From NCBI RefSeq assembly GCF_021390195.1, contig NZ_CP090003.1, forward strand, positions 3,369,501 through 3,433,500: DNA of 64,000 nucleotides, written 5' to 3'. This DNA comes from Flagellimonas sp. CMM7. GTDB taxonomy: Bacteria; Bacteroidota; Bacteroidia; Flavobacteriales; Flavobacteriaceae. Within the stretch, counting starts at the first letter, position 1. Each line of letters begins with the position of its first letter. Below are positions 38,901 through 44,937 of the stretch, in pieces. Below the pieces are notes generated by a model. It was not told the origin of the DNA and did no database searches. It worked only from the letters and a program-made list of their open reading frames with translations. The position numbers and the translations under genes were made by a program.

Positions 38901-39371
38901 TCGAGTACCAAGGGCCTGCCTACCCTTTGCTGTCAAGGATGCCGCTTGGGCGCTTGAATTACCCCGATAGTTTACATAAAATCGATTCCCACTGGGAGAC
39001 TCAAAACGTAGACCGCTATTACTTAAAACAATACCAGTGTTAGCATTATTGACCAAGGTGATATTGTTATCGCCGTTCCCCAAAGTCCAAACTGCCGGAC
39101 TCACGTTCGAAATATTGAAAGTAGCCACTGGAGCAGCATTGGTACCTTGATAAGCGTTTACCGTAAATGTAGTAGGTTCGGGTGTGGAGAGGTAAATCGC
39201 CTGCTCACGTATTCCTGCATTGTTTTGACCCTGTTTTAGAGGGGGTAAATAATGAAGGTCACTTAACTGAGCGTTTACAAAAGAAGAGACAAAAAGAAAT
39301 ACAAATAGCAAACCCAGCTTATGCAAGGTTTTACTTGATAGGTCAATAATTCGGTCCATTTGGGGTGGCAT
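26964..39371 (-). CDS. Giant SprB-repeat T9SS-secreted adhesin 2 with IgGFc-binding-like N-terminus
   Basis: The 4135-residue protein has a signal peptide (LLFVFLFVSSFVNA) and then an IgGFc-binding-protein-like domain (about 60-490). An Ig-like segment and a DUF11 repeat (about 560-650) follow. Two Asp-rich TSP3-type calcium stretches (about 680-707 and 858-884) bracket further sequence, and a second DUF11-like domain comes near 905-1030. The Cys-rich module shared with adhesin 1 is at about 1199-1297, followed by dozens of SprB-type repeats. A jelly-roll/MAM-like insertion sits at about 1820-2020. The end is a type B T9SS sorting domain (FFTPDGDGLNDTW, KIFDRYGRTL, GDYWYIIRLN, VGHFTLYR). It is probably a surface adhesin or gliding-track protein carried by the tRNA-Pro island. 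A start at 39359 is also possible. Confidence 0.93.
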   Translation of the reverse strand: MPPQMDRIIDLSSKTLHKLGLLFVFLFVSSFVNAQLSDLHYLPPLKQGQNNAGIREQAIYLSTPEPTTFTVNAYQGTNAAPVATFNISNVSPAVWTLGNGDNNITLVNNANTGIVLSNSGLRFESPSGNRFYVNYRGNSSAQAASLTAKGRQALGTRFKWGGVPNLGSHPSKSNTLGIMATEDNTTVQLYGYDPDCEFRVRNDRAGITANTYTVTLDAHESFVFETYIGNSPTQAHEDGWIGATIESDKDIVISNGSINFGRQAGASNRDAGIDQPVPENRLGKEYVFIRGNGGTNGLTEFPLVIATADNTQIFVNGGATPIATINNGDYFQVPSTFYSSNTVGANMLLQTSKDVYAYQCMAGASQVYTQGLNFVAPVNCLLPDVMDNIPDIRNMAGTTVTGGMTIIAAVNTPDANIVVTDGNGSVTLPASNPVVGSTDWKTFYIPNLNGNVSVNSTGPMAVGFFGFNGARGVAGYFSGFDTLPEVTLEIRGGSGCFVGSEIFEATSNNFDAFQWFENGQAIPGANSPSYAPMGAGEFFLRGTKGPCTYDSNAIQALYCDPDVYVQKTVDRPEIMEGETATFTIRVQNLGLGPLTNLQITDDIPAGLTFLSAFTITGSWSGNTWNIGTLGGGDVAILELEVQADEINTLPFLSLTNTATNTQDQLDTNLTQDQPSAKIIVHNDFDNDDVNDITDLDDDNDGVYDGDECNTLLFNIASGAFHTSDLITSDDYLILDIFSVDNSFNLQINGNDIAGEIQLQNGEPGNTALFEDGSGYGQGGNPDIWTLTGTQGSPLLRVVIDQAGQFELFGTRTNNGPLEPLTLTTPANVTSWNTSGTNSIVIGQTVAGSTNMQGSLLTAGCDTDSDGLPNHLDLDSDGDGCSDANEFYKDDNADGGDGGEYGAGVPAVDSSDGTATVASYVQVLAPEIILGNTSENLGGVEINGQGVSLGDTFQYVLRFQNTGDDNATNYTIRNVLPSNVTLDNVDVSNALGTTHSHDVGTNTITFQVPDNLVQIGDPQYFIRITVTISGNCSDFVDACSSDLENLAYSTFQGVNNPTVFTDEPGSSNFPCNTIPEVAGNNILNDLANCGQARTVQLCGDDVVLTAGSGFTTYNWALDNNGNGQIDGGDTILNDGDPDANPSTLIVTDIGNYIVEKYSGGTCPDLTELITVERFGSTQTNPIISYFNQVNSDANADNDLQGEIATCAIDGSLLPKIFLCGENDQPTIQLGITDAQSIVWQRLDEASCADAGDDCANTNSSCTWNTLVTQDNYTLTDSGKYRVVINYQNGCFSRFYFNVFKNTLDITHTATDILCSADGNIRITNLGANYGLQLVDASNDNIIVPFSSNNGPNFNINTGGTYVVQVTLLNPVTGDPIPGSCIFETEEIGILERNFQVDLSETPADCTQLGTISVQALNVLPNYNYELRLDDGSNGGQGTFMDNRVASPDNTHTFTNVNPGNYTVITTTDDGCTDTQNITVSEIPELTLVALNTENITCTAGIVTLTPNGGTPNPDYQMAIWSKDGVDLYATPADVPLANLQTNPNFLFGYRGTPATYFPNEEGDYEFIVFDDNGCSTISNSVRVDEPGGLNISASDSGIVCADSATASLTVSVTGGTAPYEYSLDGGTTYQSSDTFVNLPAGFYTITIRDSGGSGASACMGNFDYEIVQPFLLNASPAIIEDASCSPTGARVKILNVSGGQAPYEYSFDGGSNFDTNSERNLAPGNYQLVLRDALGCTHDMDLTVPTPVADPNLSVAVDYACDGTASITVSTSNTTDFTYTYSLNATANTPANNNVFTGVSDGSQTITVGYSSSIAPNQSTIFFEDFGAGPTTQIAEVGTDYCYEPQDGSLTNCNRGPAGILVNGEYTVTNLVTNPVPFWTNPQDHTGLTDGRFLAIDVSTFSDTGNPVLNSILWAKRDLEVLPNEEISLSFWAYNLMNLTGVGNNPEVIVEIFDNTGTLIHSEVAPEISKNTGNTDWHNRTITFNPAANTDIDIVFRSNVNSNDGNDLILDDIQVVQLPEICEKTQDIIVVVEPDRTFTSQLLNVVDPSCNGATDGTISFEVTNFDAVAGFEYSLDGGTTWIPETSSPVTTAASLGDGTYTVEIRKADDTSCTSSFGATLTQPTSIVPALALTAQFTCFNTGATLEASATGGSPAYEYQLEDTVGGIIVAYQNSSTFANIAAGNYLVRVQDVNGCSEITTTPAAVVAPQAITFTTSATACYDGTNNATITASVTAGNGDYTFRINGGAWQAPTPTTDTDYTFSNLADGSYTIEVSDVLGCVSSIETVVIAPVLSAQVDVLDVTSCGNGSITVTPSGGDGSYNYAFLTTGSTIADSDFAAANSFVVTSGAAGGYDVYVRDNSGTAPYCQYMESVTVNDAPTLAFTPTPTDPECHDGLGSIAISITAGDGPYTIQIIDLDNAGASDQTVTNVLTNTYDFFNLLPGDYTISITDVYGCSLSDTPVTINNPDELTATIGGVTPPNCTGNINDFGFEFTAYPTTLGTIEFSDDGGLTWTGDNSVPGTTDRLTGYNSGDTVNPSMRTVGGLGNTVCQTDFPPFIIPYPLDDLDITILPIIVNCNELQVTVRGQNGTAPYEYTYNDDPTNFDPSTATWTPQLALNVTHTFTGLVPGRTYSFYVRDDAAPTGCVRQSSVNVNDIITVPLEITSSITPSCAGANNGSITYTITENTVSPGSEMQWSFYNVATGTPVLVSDSGGNVPFSAPETLTFNTLGAGSYFLEVAKMDGVVASCISASENELLQELDAITGTPAVLQDITCDRPGLIEIPDISGGGGIYIYTLYHDINNTPLDLTDDVLVTSSTSDNPLEVAPNSPGGSYRVAVSDQYSCSVELGYVSLTLTANPTIDSVVVDNCANPATVTVTATSAVTQIFYSLEGGANYVDNGGVFNNVPPGTYAVSIIDSNGCTDTDSVTVDPQLQATVTLAEVLGCDAGNEAEIRIEVTSGSGSYEYEVVGTLGTLVSRQSLTLNPTTVLATVADTYTVTVYDNITSGPECSRAFVIEVPPALAPSFVPTPTDVSCSGASDGIIAIAENNNGISPLSYTLNPNVATFNAATNSFENLPQGTYEVIATGQNGCTTTISNIPIGEPNIISFDPVDVSPFGCTTGNSVNLATITIDETTIAGGSGTYIRYEFIDNATSSVLETGTNPVYTRTDYAAVDVLVRVVDSNGCFAQELVNIPAFDELISTSITVDDVISCSNHGEDITINVTGSLTNFASGNYQFRQLPSLTYQASNVFANLPAGNHTFGILNVNTGCELTITHVVDEPNTFDVLVEKLGDVVCFGDTGSIRLTLVDATYASGFTWNLYDTNGTPADRTDDGPAILTGTSANVGPTAAINVAAGDYVVEVIQDAFPDCTQERVFSITTPTASITLNPIDLTDVGCSNKQGSALIAPASGVAPYTIALTHNGTAVTTTVNSVNSNLFQNLTAGQYSVSVTDNLGCTVPFPNAFELLVPDPITGSIANTNLVCQGDKDASVSVAVNPRNVTTNYRYILNTYNDTAGTILLSASNSQTSQNFDNLGAGFYSVTVLDDMSCTYETNIVEIVEPTDVAALLVTNQTLGCNTNAELLLVASGGTAPYTWSIDGTTFNTMNETVTTDTHLFTNVPAGTHQYYIRDSFNCVSTISNEVSLEPIETLTVALDTSAAAVTCNGEDNAFIDAEADGGLGNYQYALFTDLALTNEIRPNQNTGKFLDLPAGSYFVRVQSEDCQVVSEEVIIEEPEVLVVDPTISNVTCSGTEDGSISLAVQGGSGIYQYAISPNLNQFESENTFDELAPGSYQVIVQDENGCFELVEFDITEPQALNVVSTITDEICFDSSDGTISLQITGGTMPYFTSLDSNLDSEFAQDVTQYNDLASGTHVIFVRDANGCEYSEIFEVENGVNLVGEVEVLYECDGNGFTSNSIQVVFEDETVTGDVLYGLDTSDTSQMQLEPVFENLSRGEHFVSVLHNNGCINTMSFEVTIFEQLTLQLREGEINQIDALATGGSGNYTFSINDDPTGIEDTFYITETAVYTVTVTDENGCSISQEIFMEFIDIEIPKFFTPDGDGLNDTWAPDNIDQYPNIFIKIFDRYGRTLFFFSGNQDSWNGMYQLSELPTGDYWYIIRLNGEQDQREFVGHFTLYR

Positions 39372-39723
39372 TTGAAGTTATTCCCAACAAAAAAAAAAGC
39401 TTTTATGGTGATTTCCAGATATTTGTTGTTAGATGCAATGGATACCTTGTCAGAATGGTAGAATTTGTTGTCAGACCCAAAAAAACTGGTGTCTTGGGAG
39501 GTGAAGTATCGTTTTTATTGTAGTTTTTCTCCGACAAAATGGCCACTTCGCAGGTCTTCTTTAGTTATTTACCAAATCTATAGTTAACAGTAAAAGTTGG
39601 TCATCCAGACTTATATCCTTTTGGTTTTTCAAAAGCCCCATTCTTCGAAAAGCTCCAGAACAAGATCAATTAAAATGGCCAAAACAAAAAGACCAAGATA
39701 TAACATCTAGGCTTTTTCTTTAA
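39372..39723. other. Leader region of adhesin 2
   Basis: About 350 bp upstream of the giant gene contain no coding frame of note. They presumably hold its promoter, but I see no clear -33/-7 pair. The region ends at the tRNA-Leu fragment. Confidence 0.4.
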
Positions 39724-39773
39724 GTATCTTGGGTGGGAATCGAACCCACACTCCCGAAAGAACTGGATTTTGA
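39724..39773 (-). pseudogene. 3' half of tRNA-Leu (CAA), attachment-site remnant
   Basis: Read on the minus strand the segment shows the anticodon loop TTCAAAA (anticodon CAA), a leucine-type long variable arm (TTCTTTCGGGAGT), a T arm GTGGG-TTCGATT-CCCAC and an acceptor 3' strand CCAAGATAC. The D arm and 5' acceptor strand are missing. A 3' tRNA half beside a tyrosine integrase 3' end is the usual footprint of a second integration event, at a tRNA-Leu gene. Confidence 0.72.
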
Positions 39774-39845
39774 ATCTATTGCCTAACGCAAATATTGAAA
39801 CCAAATATAAATTAACAAGTTATTATTGATTATACTTATAAATAA

Positions 39846-40510
39846 TTACAAAGAGGATATCAGTTTTTTGTTATAGTCATCCAGCAGGTCACTGGGTAGC
39901 GATTTGAGATAAATTTGTGTTGTGTTCAATTTGCTATGCCCTAGCATAGCAGATATAGCTTGCAATGGAACATCATTTAGCATGGCCTGGGTTGCAAAGC
40001 TGTGGCGTGAAACGTAGGTTGTAAGCTTTTGCTCAATACCGCATATTTCACCGATAGTTTTCAAACCTCTGTTGTACCGTTGACGTTCCCAAGAGATTTC
40101 TCGTTCTTGTAATGCAGGATTTTCTCTTTTGATGACGGGAAAGATGTAATCTTCTTTCGATTTTCCCTCAAGATAGATTATGAGTATTTCCGAAAGCTGA
40201 TCAGTAATTTTTATATCATATAATTTGCCAGTTTTCTTTCGTCTGAACTTGATTCGTCCATTGATGATGTTACCGACTTTTAGGTAAGCCATATCCGTAA
40301 AGTTCATACCATAAAGTAGAAAGGAGCAAATGAAGTAATTACGGTATCGGAAGAGAACCATATCCTTGGGAAGTTTTAAATCCATTATTTTTCTGATGTT
40401 CTCAATTGATAGTGCTCTCTTTTCCGTAGGGACTTGCTTGATAGTATAGTGGGTAAATGGATAGGCTTCTCGTTCTATTAACCCGGCCTTGATTCCTAAT
40501 ACACTTTGTT
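39846..40510 (-). pseudogene. 5'-truncated tyrosine integrase (second element)
   Basis: The frame is open upstream of the first ATG (40385) back to about 40510 and reads as integrase throughout, including GLIEREAYPF and VPTEKRALSIENIRKIM, but has no start codon there. The arm-binding and most of the core-binding domain are missing. The catalytic C-terminus is present: YGMNFTDMAYLK (box I, with Asn where Arg is usual), SRHSFATQAML, ISAMLGHSKLNTTQIYLKSL with the tyrosine. The 3' end lies 70 bp from the tRNA-Leu half. Upstream the sequence joins abruptly, through an element half-copy (40491-40520), to the SDR gene. It is a relic of an element that once targeted tRNA-Leu. Confidence 0.82.
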
Positions 40511-40520
40511 AGCTACCGTT
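40491..40520 (+). repeat. Half copy of the island palindromic element (E1, right half)
   Basis: ATTCCTAATACACTTTGTTA here matches the right end of full copies (CTTATACACTTTGTTGGC at E4). The left half is replaced by the truncated integrase, whose open frame overlaps it. It lies immediately after the stop of the SDR gene, the same position the full copies occupy relative to other genes. Confidence 0.62.
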
Positions 40521-40523
40521 TTT

Positions 40524-41336
40524 TTATTTTTCCATTTGACTGTTCATCATTTCAAAAAACTCTGTATCTGTCATTTTCTTTCTTGCGTCTAGTAAGTAAT
40601 CTGCATCATCCCCTGCTCGGTATCTCAACTGATTTGTTCCATCAGTTACTGAATTGTAAATTACTTCTGCAACCAAACTTGGTGGTGAAACTGTGTTGTT
40701 TGGGTTCTGCCATTGTTTCATTAAGGCGTTTATGATAAGTTGATAATCTTCAATATTTCCCGATTGAAAATCGAAAGAACGTCCACCAAAGTCAGTCGCA
40801 ATGAATCCAGGTTCTACAACCTTAACTTTAACACCAATTTCTTTCATTTCATAATGTAATGACTCTGATATCCCTTCTACGGCAAATTTAGTTCCGTGAT
40901 AGAGTGAGCCCAAAGCAAAAGTCATTTGTCCGCCAATTGAAGATATATTAACAATAACGCCATCTTTATTTGCTCTAAAATGTGGAATGATAGCTTTTGT
41001 TACGTCCATTAATCCAATCACATTGGTATTGAATTGCTTAATGATATTTTCTCTCGGGAAAGATTCCAAAGGACCGTAAGCCCCATAACCTGCATTGTTA
41101 AGAAGGGTATCAATTTTTCCAAACTTTTTGATCCCATTTTGAATTGCCACATGAATGGATTCTAAATCCAAAACATCTAATTTTTCTGAATGAACATTCT
41201 CTAATTCTTTTAGCTCATTTTCTTTTTCTGGTGAACGCATTGTGGCAATTACATTCCATCCTTGTTTTTGAAAATGGATGGCTGTGGCTTTTCCGATTCC
41301 ACTACCTGCACCTGTTATTAAAATCGTTTTGCTCAC
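40524..41336 (-). CDS. Short-chain dehydrogenase/reductase (SDR) 1
   Basis: The 270-residue classical SDR has the NAD(P)-binding TGAGSGIG at residues 7-14, LDVLDLES for the adenine ring, NNAGYGAYG near residue 83, catalytic Ser in NISSIGG and the YHGTK active-site pair near residue 150. It would reduce or oxidise a small carbonyl or alcohol compound, and the specificity is not visible. It starts with GTG one base after the stop of SDR 2, so the two form an operon, probably under the AraC regulator encoded upstream. Its stop lies 3 bp from an element half-copy that marks the left edge of the cassette-like stretch. Confidence 0.93.
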   Translation of the reverse strand: MSKTILITGAGSGIGKATAIHFQKQGWNVIATMRSPEKENELKELENVHSEKLDVLDLESIHVAIQNGIKKFGKIDTLLNNAGYGAYGPLESFPRENIIKQFNTNVIGLMDVTKAIIPHFRANKDGVIVNISSIGGQMTFALGSLYHGTKFAVEGISESLHYEMKEIGVKVKVVEPGFIATDFGGRSFDFQSGNIEDYQLIINALMKQWQNPNNTVSPPSLVAEVIYNSVTDGTNQLRYRAGDDADYLLDARKKMTDTEFFEMMNSQMEK

Positions 41337-41337
41337 C

Positions 41338-42213
41338 TTAATCTTTGTTTAGGGTTAGTAAATTGTCTACTCCGTTGGCGGTGTAGATAGCTTTTGTGGT
41401 TTCATTCAGTACTTTATTGTAGTTTTCTATACCTTCTTTTAATCCTGAAAAATCTACAACGGTTCTAAATGGCTTTTCACCAAATGGTGTGTTTACCAAT
41501 CCAACTACAGCTTCTGCAACTCTTTCTGGTCGTTGTTCAGGAATGGACTCGACATAAGCAACGTAACCGTTTAATGCAGTTTCAGGAAGATTAGCCATTT
41601 CTCCATATTGCGTTAATCGTTCTGTATCACTTGGTGTTATCATACCTCCCATAAAGCCTGTTGGAAAACCACCTGGTTCTACAATGCAAGATTCTATTCC
41701 AAAACCTGAAAGTTCAGCTCTGTATCCTTCGGCTAAAGATTCTAACGCATATTTTGATGCAGAGTAGGAAGCTAGAAAAGGTGTTGTTACCCTACCAATA
41801 CAGCTAGATGTATGAATCATTGTTCCTTTTCCTTGTTGTCTCAAATGAGGTAAAACGGCTCTCATCAGTCGTTGAACTCCAAAAACATTGACTTCAAACA
41901 TTTTTTGGATGTCATCAGTTGTAAAACACTCCAAAATCCCATTTGCTCCAATACCTGCATTGTTGAAAACGGTATCTATGCCGTCCATTAACTCAATGGC
42001 TGAGCTTACGCAAGAATTAACACTTTCTTCATTGGTAACATCCATTTCAGCTAATGCAACACCTTTTGCTTTTAAAGCATTGGCGATTGCTTCATTTTTT
42101 CCTTGTATAGAACGCATTGTTCCTACAACTTGATGCCCATTTTCTGCTAATTGAATACAAGCTAAACTGCCAAAAGCTCCACTTGCCCCTGTAACTAAAA
42201 TTTTATGTTTCAT
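41338..42213 (-). CDS. Short-chain dehydrogenase/reductase (SDR) 2
   Basis: The protein is 291 residues from ATG 42213 (MKHKILVTGASGAFGS). The longer frame from 42243 adds ten residues without SDR similarity. TGASGAFG binds the cofactor, AEMDVTNEES is the acidic strand, NNAGIGANG and the YSASKYALES catalytic motif (Tyr-x-x-x-Lys) are all present, followed by a substrate loop after VEPGGFPTGF. It forms an operon with SDR 1 downstream. Its upstream region (42289-42307) carries a 15-bp sequence also present upstream of the AraC gene, which suggests common control. Confidence 0.93.
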   Translation of the reverse strand: MKHKILVTGASGAFGSLACIQLAENGHQVVGTMRSIQGKNEAIANALKAKGVALAEMDVTNEESVNSCVSSAIELMDGIDTVFNNAGIGANGILECFTTDDIQKMFEVNVFGVQRLMRAVLPHLRQQGKGTMIHTSSCIGRVTTPFLASYSASKYALESLAEGYRAELSGFGIESCIVEPGGFPTGFMGGMITPSDTERLTQYGEMANLPETALNGYVAYVESIPEQRPERVAEAVVGLVNTPFGEKPFRTVVDFSGLKEGIENYNKVLNETTKAIYTANGVDNLLTLNKD

Positions 42214-42288
42214 CTTTTTAATTTTAATGGTTTGATGAAACAAATATCCTACAGCTATGGATGTTAGCTTAACACTAAAAGAGGGAGG

Positions 42289-42307
42289 TTAAACACAAAT
42301 CGCTGAA
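42289..42307. promoter_or_regulatory. Putative AraC-type operator copy (SDR operon)
   Basis: ACACAAATCGCTGAA (42293-42307), preceded by TTAA, lies in the spacer before SDR 2. The identical 15-mer, also preceded by TTA, is found before the AraC-family gene at 44336-44350. Two exact copies before two transcription units of one cluster suggest binding by that regulator. Confidence 0.6.
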
Positions 42308-42319
42308 AACCGAATTGAA

Positions 42320-43375
42320 TTAGAACTGTGTATTAAACTTCACTTCAAACTGATTGGGAATATCGTCATTCTCTTCATTTAAATTTTGACGTAAATCGAT
42401 TTCGATACCTCTAGCAATAGTTGAAATGGGCACATCATTGGCGGTTCCTTCAAAAGGATTGTCTCCTGTTCTACCTATTCTTTCCATGGTGTGGAATATC
42501 CACGCAACAATCACATAAATTGGGATGCTAAACCAAACAAAAAGCGCACTTATTAAAGGTTGTGTATCTGTAAATTCTTTTGCAATTTCAGCAAATTGAG
42601 GTACTAGTGCAAGAGGAAGCAGAAGGACAAAAATCCACATAAAAAACCGATTGAGTGTAGCGAATTGCCTGGGATATGGAAAGTTTTTAATTCGTTCACT
42701 TTTACCTTGATGGGTGAATAATTCTTGAAGAATATTTTCTAATTCCAAAAATGAAAATTCCCAAATTACACCTTGCTCTTTGAGTTTTCTTAAATGTTGT
42801 GACTGCAAATACAGTAGGGCTGTCTGCTTATTATCCTTACTCATTACATAGTCATAATCACTTTCAGAAATGTATGGTTTTATATCAACATCTATAGAAG
42901 AGGACATTTCTGGAGGGCTTGTGTCCCATTCTCGATTGGATTTATGTTTCATGAAAAACTCCCATGGTTTTGGGGCTCGCATTGAATGACGTAAGGCTGT
43001 CATCCAAGCGATATGACGGTAGGTCAGGGTTTTAATTTCTTGTTGAATTTCTTCTTCTGACAAAGGGCTCTCAAGGTGTTCATTGGTTACCATGTCCTGC
43101 GTATACATTCCAAAAGTACGAGAAGTGTTTACTATACCTCCCCAAATTTTTCTTGCTTCCCAGATTCGACCATAAGTAGCATTATTTTGGAAGCCAACAA
43201 CAAATGCAACAGCAGTACCAATTAGAGCTATAGGAGTCCAAGGTATTTTTATCCACTCAATTTCAAAAAAATGATAGATAGACACCCAGAACAAAATAAC
43301 TCCAAGGAAAAGAAAAGTTTCGTAGCGTGTCCACCAAGCCATCTCAAGGGGTGAGTATGTTTTTTTTATGTACAT
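42320..43375 (-). CDS. Bestrophin-family (RFP-TM) anion channel
   Basis: The 351-residue membrane protein belongs to the bestrophin/UPF0187 family. It has hydrophobic segments at about residues 20-40, 45-65, 245-265 and 280-300. Characteristic motifs are the N-terminal YETFLFLGVILF, FVVGFQNNATYGRIWEARKIWGGIVN and the conserved GDNPFEGTANDVPISTIARGIEIDLR near the C-terminus. Bacterial homologues form pentameric ion channels. It starts 7 bp after the AraC stop on the same strand and probably belongs to the same transcript. Why a channel is grouped with two SDRs and an AraC regulator is not evident; electrophile or acid stress is a guess. Confidence 0.93.
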   Translation of the reverse strand: MYIKKTYSPLEMAWWTRYETFLFLGVILFWVSIYHFFEIEWIKIPWTPIALIGTAVAFVVGFQNNATYGRIWEARKIWGGIVNTSRTFGMYTQDMVTNEHLESPLSEEEIQQEIKTLTYRHIAWMTALRHSMRAPKPWEFFMKHKSNREWDTSPPEMSSSIDVDIKPYISESDYDYVMSKDNKQTALLYLQSQHLRKLKEQGVIWEFSFLELENILQELFTHQGKSERIKNFPYPRQFATLNRFFMWIFVLLLPLALVPQFAEIAKEFTDTQPLISALFVWFSIPIYVIVAWIFHTMERIGRTGDNPFEGTANDVPISTIARGIEIDLRQNLNEENDDIPNQFEVKFNTQF

Positions 43376-43382
43376 AATTTTT

Positions 43383-44291
43383 TTAGTTTAACTGTCTGTA
43401 TTCTTGAGGTGTTTTACCTGTTTTCCGTTTGAATAATCTTCCGAAATAGTGAGGGTAGTTAAAACCTAAAGTATAGGCGATTCCACTAATTGAATCTGTA
43501 GAGGTAAGTAATAGGTGCTTTGCTTTATCCACTAGAAAATCATTGATATGGTCTTTGGCTGAACGTCCTGTTTCTTTTGTTAGAAGGTCGCTCAAATAAC
43601 TGGCAGATAAATGACAATGGTCTGCCAAATATTGAATGGTCGGCTGTCCTTTTTCTATTAGTTGATTATCTGAATAATACTCTTTTAGTAATAATTCTAC
43701 TTTGGAAACAATGTCAATGTTCCTTGCAGAACGAGTATTGAATTGCCTTTCGTAAAAACGTTTGCTGTAATTGAGTAACAGCTCAATATTGGAAACCAAG
43801 ACTTGTTGACTGTGATTGTCAATACGTTCTTTGATTTCATCCTGAATAAGTTGAACGATTTGAGTTAGCGTGTTTTGCTCATTTTCGGAAAGGTGCAATG
43901 CTTCATTTACTTCATAGTTGAAGAAATTATATAAATCTATCATTGAACCAAGAGTCGTGTTTCTGATGAGGTCAGGATGGAAGTAAAGCATCCAACCTTT
44001 CACTTCGTTAAGTGCTTGAGGCTTCTTAACAGTAATGACTTGTTTCGGTGCAGTAAAAATTAGAACACCATCATCAAAGTCATAAGAATTTCGTCCGTAA
44101 TCAATTCCACAGCTTGAATCCTTGAGAGCAATGCAGAATAAGTCAGACGAAAACCGTTGCCCTACCGTTTCTTGTCCATAAGCAAGCTTGTGAGTGTCAA
44201 GTATCGTTATCAAAGGGTGTGTTGGTTTGGATAAACCGAATACAGACCTGATTTCTGTGATTGATTTTGAATGAATTATGGATTCGCTCAT
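43383..44291 (-). CDS. AraC-family transcriptional regulator 1
   Basis: The 302-residue protein has an N-terminal cupin-like effector domain (about 20-180) and a C-terminal double helix-turn-helix of AraC/XylS type (about 205-300: IQYLADHCHLSASYLSDLLTKETG, ISGIAYTLGFNYPHYFGRLFKRKTGKTPQEYR). It heads a minus-strand group with bestrophin and the SDR operon. The 15-bp repeat shared by its own upstream region and that of SDR 2 makes autoregulation plus control of the SDRs likely. Inducer unknown; in related clusters such regulators control reductases for reactive aldehydes or quinones. Confidence 0.94.
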   Translation of the reverse strand: MSESIIHSKSITEIRSVFGLSKPTHPLITILDTHKLAYGQETVGQRFSSDLFCIALKDSSCGIDYGRNSYDFDDGVLIFTAPKQVITVKKPQALNEVKGWMLYFHPDLIRNTTLGSMIDLYNFFNYEVNEALHLSENEQNTLTQIVQLIQDEIKERIDNHSQQVLVSNIELLLNYSKRFYERQFNTRSARNIDIVSKVELLLKEYYSDNQLIEKGQPTIQYLADHCHLSASYLSDLLTKETGRSAKDHINDFLVDKAKHLLLTSTDSISGIAYTLGFNYPHYFGRLFKRKTGKTPQEYRQLN

Positions 44292-44333
44292 TTTTATTTT
44301 TTGACAAAATTAAAGAGACCTTTCATGGTTCAT

Positions 44334-44350
44334 TAACACAAATCGCTGAA
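44334..44350. promoter_or_regulatory. Putative AraC-type operator copy (araC gene)
   Basis: The same ACACAAATCGCTGAA as before SDR 2 occurs at 44336-44350, about 45 bp upstream of the AraC start. Confidence 0.6.
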
Positions 44351-44452
44351 TGAATAGCACGTTTTGGTTGTAATGGTAGTTTGAGTTGATTCTTTAAGAT
44401 GCATTGCAACGTAGTTGCGCAGATTAAAGTTCACCGCAGGTGAATTGACTTG

Positions 44453-44582
44453 AACGGTTTTGTGTATGGTTAGTTGCGAAATTAAATTGGATACTATCGA
44501 TATGTAAATTACAAAATAAAAAGTAATAGCGACTTGAATGATTACTCAAATCGCTATTACTTATACACGTTGTTGTGTGCTG
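44453..44582 (+). repeat. Palindromic cassette-end element E2
   Basis: The ~130-bp element has a left end AACGGTTTTGTGTATGGTTA, a right-half hairpin with an 11-bp perfect stem (AGTAATAGCGA 44522-44532, TCGCTATTACT 44551-44561) and a right end TTATACACGTTGTTGTG. The right end starts 33 bp after the stop of the ABM-like gene. Layout and right-end sequence match E3 and E4. Extra small hairpins lie just left of it (44406-44418 and 44430-44444). Confidence 0.72.
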
Positions 44583-44615
44583 TTTTTTTCTGTTCAGTTT
44601 TATCTGAGTTGATTT

Positions 44616-44903
44616 TTATGAAACAGAATATACTCGTACATCAGGATTAGCTGTTAAATAAGGTTTTAATTCCTCAACAATATCTTTGGCAAATAAATTA
44701 CTTGAGAGGTAAGCACTTGCGTTTTCTGTATTATCAAAAGTATGAATAACCTGTACATCTTCAGCTCTTACCAGGAGTTGTTTTGATTTTGCACCTTTTA
44801 TTCGGTCTAAGAAAGGTTGCTTGTATTTTGAATAAACTGCAGCAGCTGATTTCCTGTTACCAGAATCTATTTTTAATGTGATTTCTAAATATGCGTTTGG
44901 CAT
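44616..44903 (-). CDS. Small ABM-like (dimeric alpha+beta barrel) protein
   Basis: The 95-residue protein (AYLEITLKIDSGNRKSAAAVY, LVRAEDVQVIHTFDNTENA, DVRVYSV) has the strand-helix pattern of the dimeric alpha/beta-barrel superfamily, which includes antibiotic biosynthesis monooxygenases. No signal peptide or catalytic motif can be named. It is preceded on the same strand by a DUF4437-type lipoprotein gene (35 bp gap) and followed by palindromic element E2. The family assignment is by pattern only and could be wrong. Confidence 0.6.
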   Translation of the reverse strand: MPNAYLEITLKIDSGNRKSAAAVYSKYKQPFLDRIKGAKSKQLLVRAEDVQVIHTFDNTENASAYLSSNLFAKDIVEELKPYLTANPDVRVYSVS

Positions 44904-44937
44904 GATTTCTATATTTTAATATTAGACTAATTATTTA

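Noticed and set aside
13873..39371. Tandem nucleotide repeats or a CRISPR-like array in the giant genes
   Set aside because: The periodicity is at protein level (SprB-type repeats of about 80-90 residues) with diverged DNA. No short identical repeats with unique spacers were seen.
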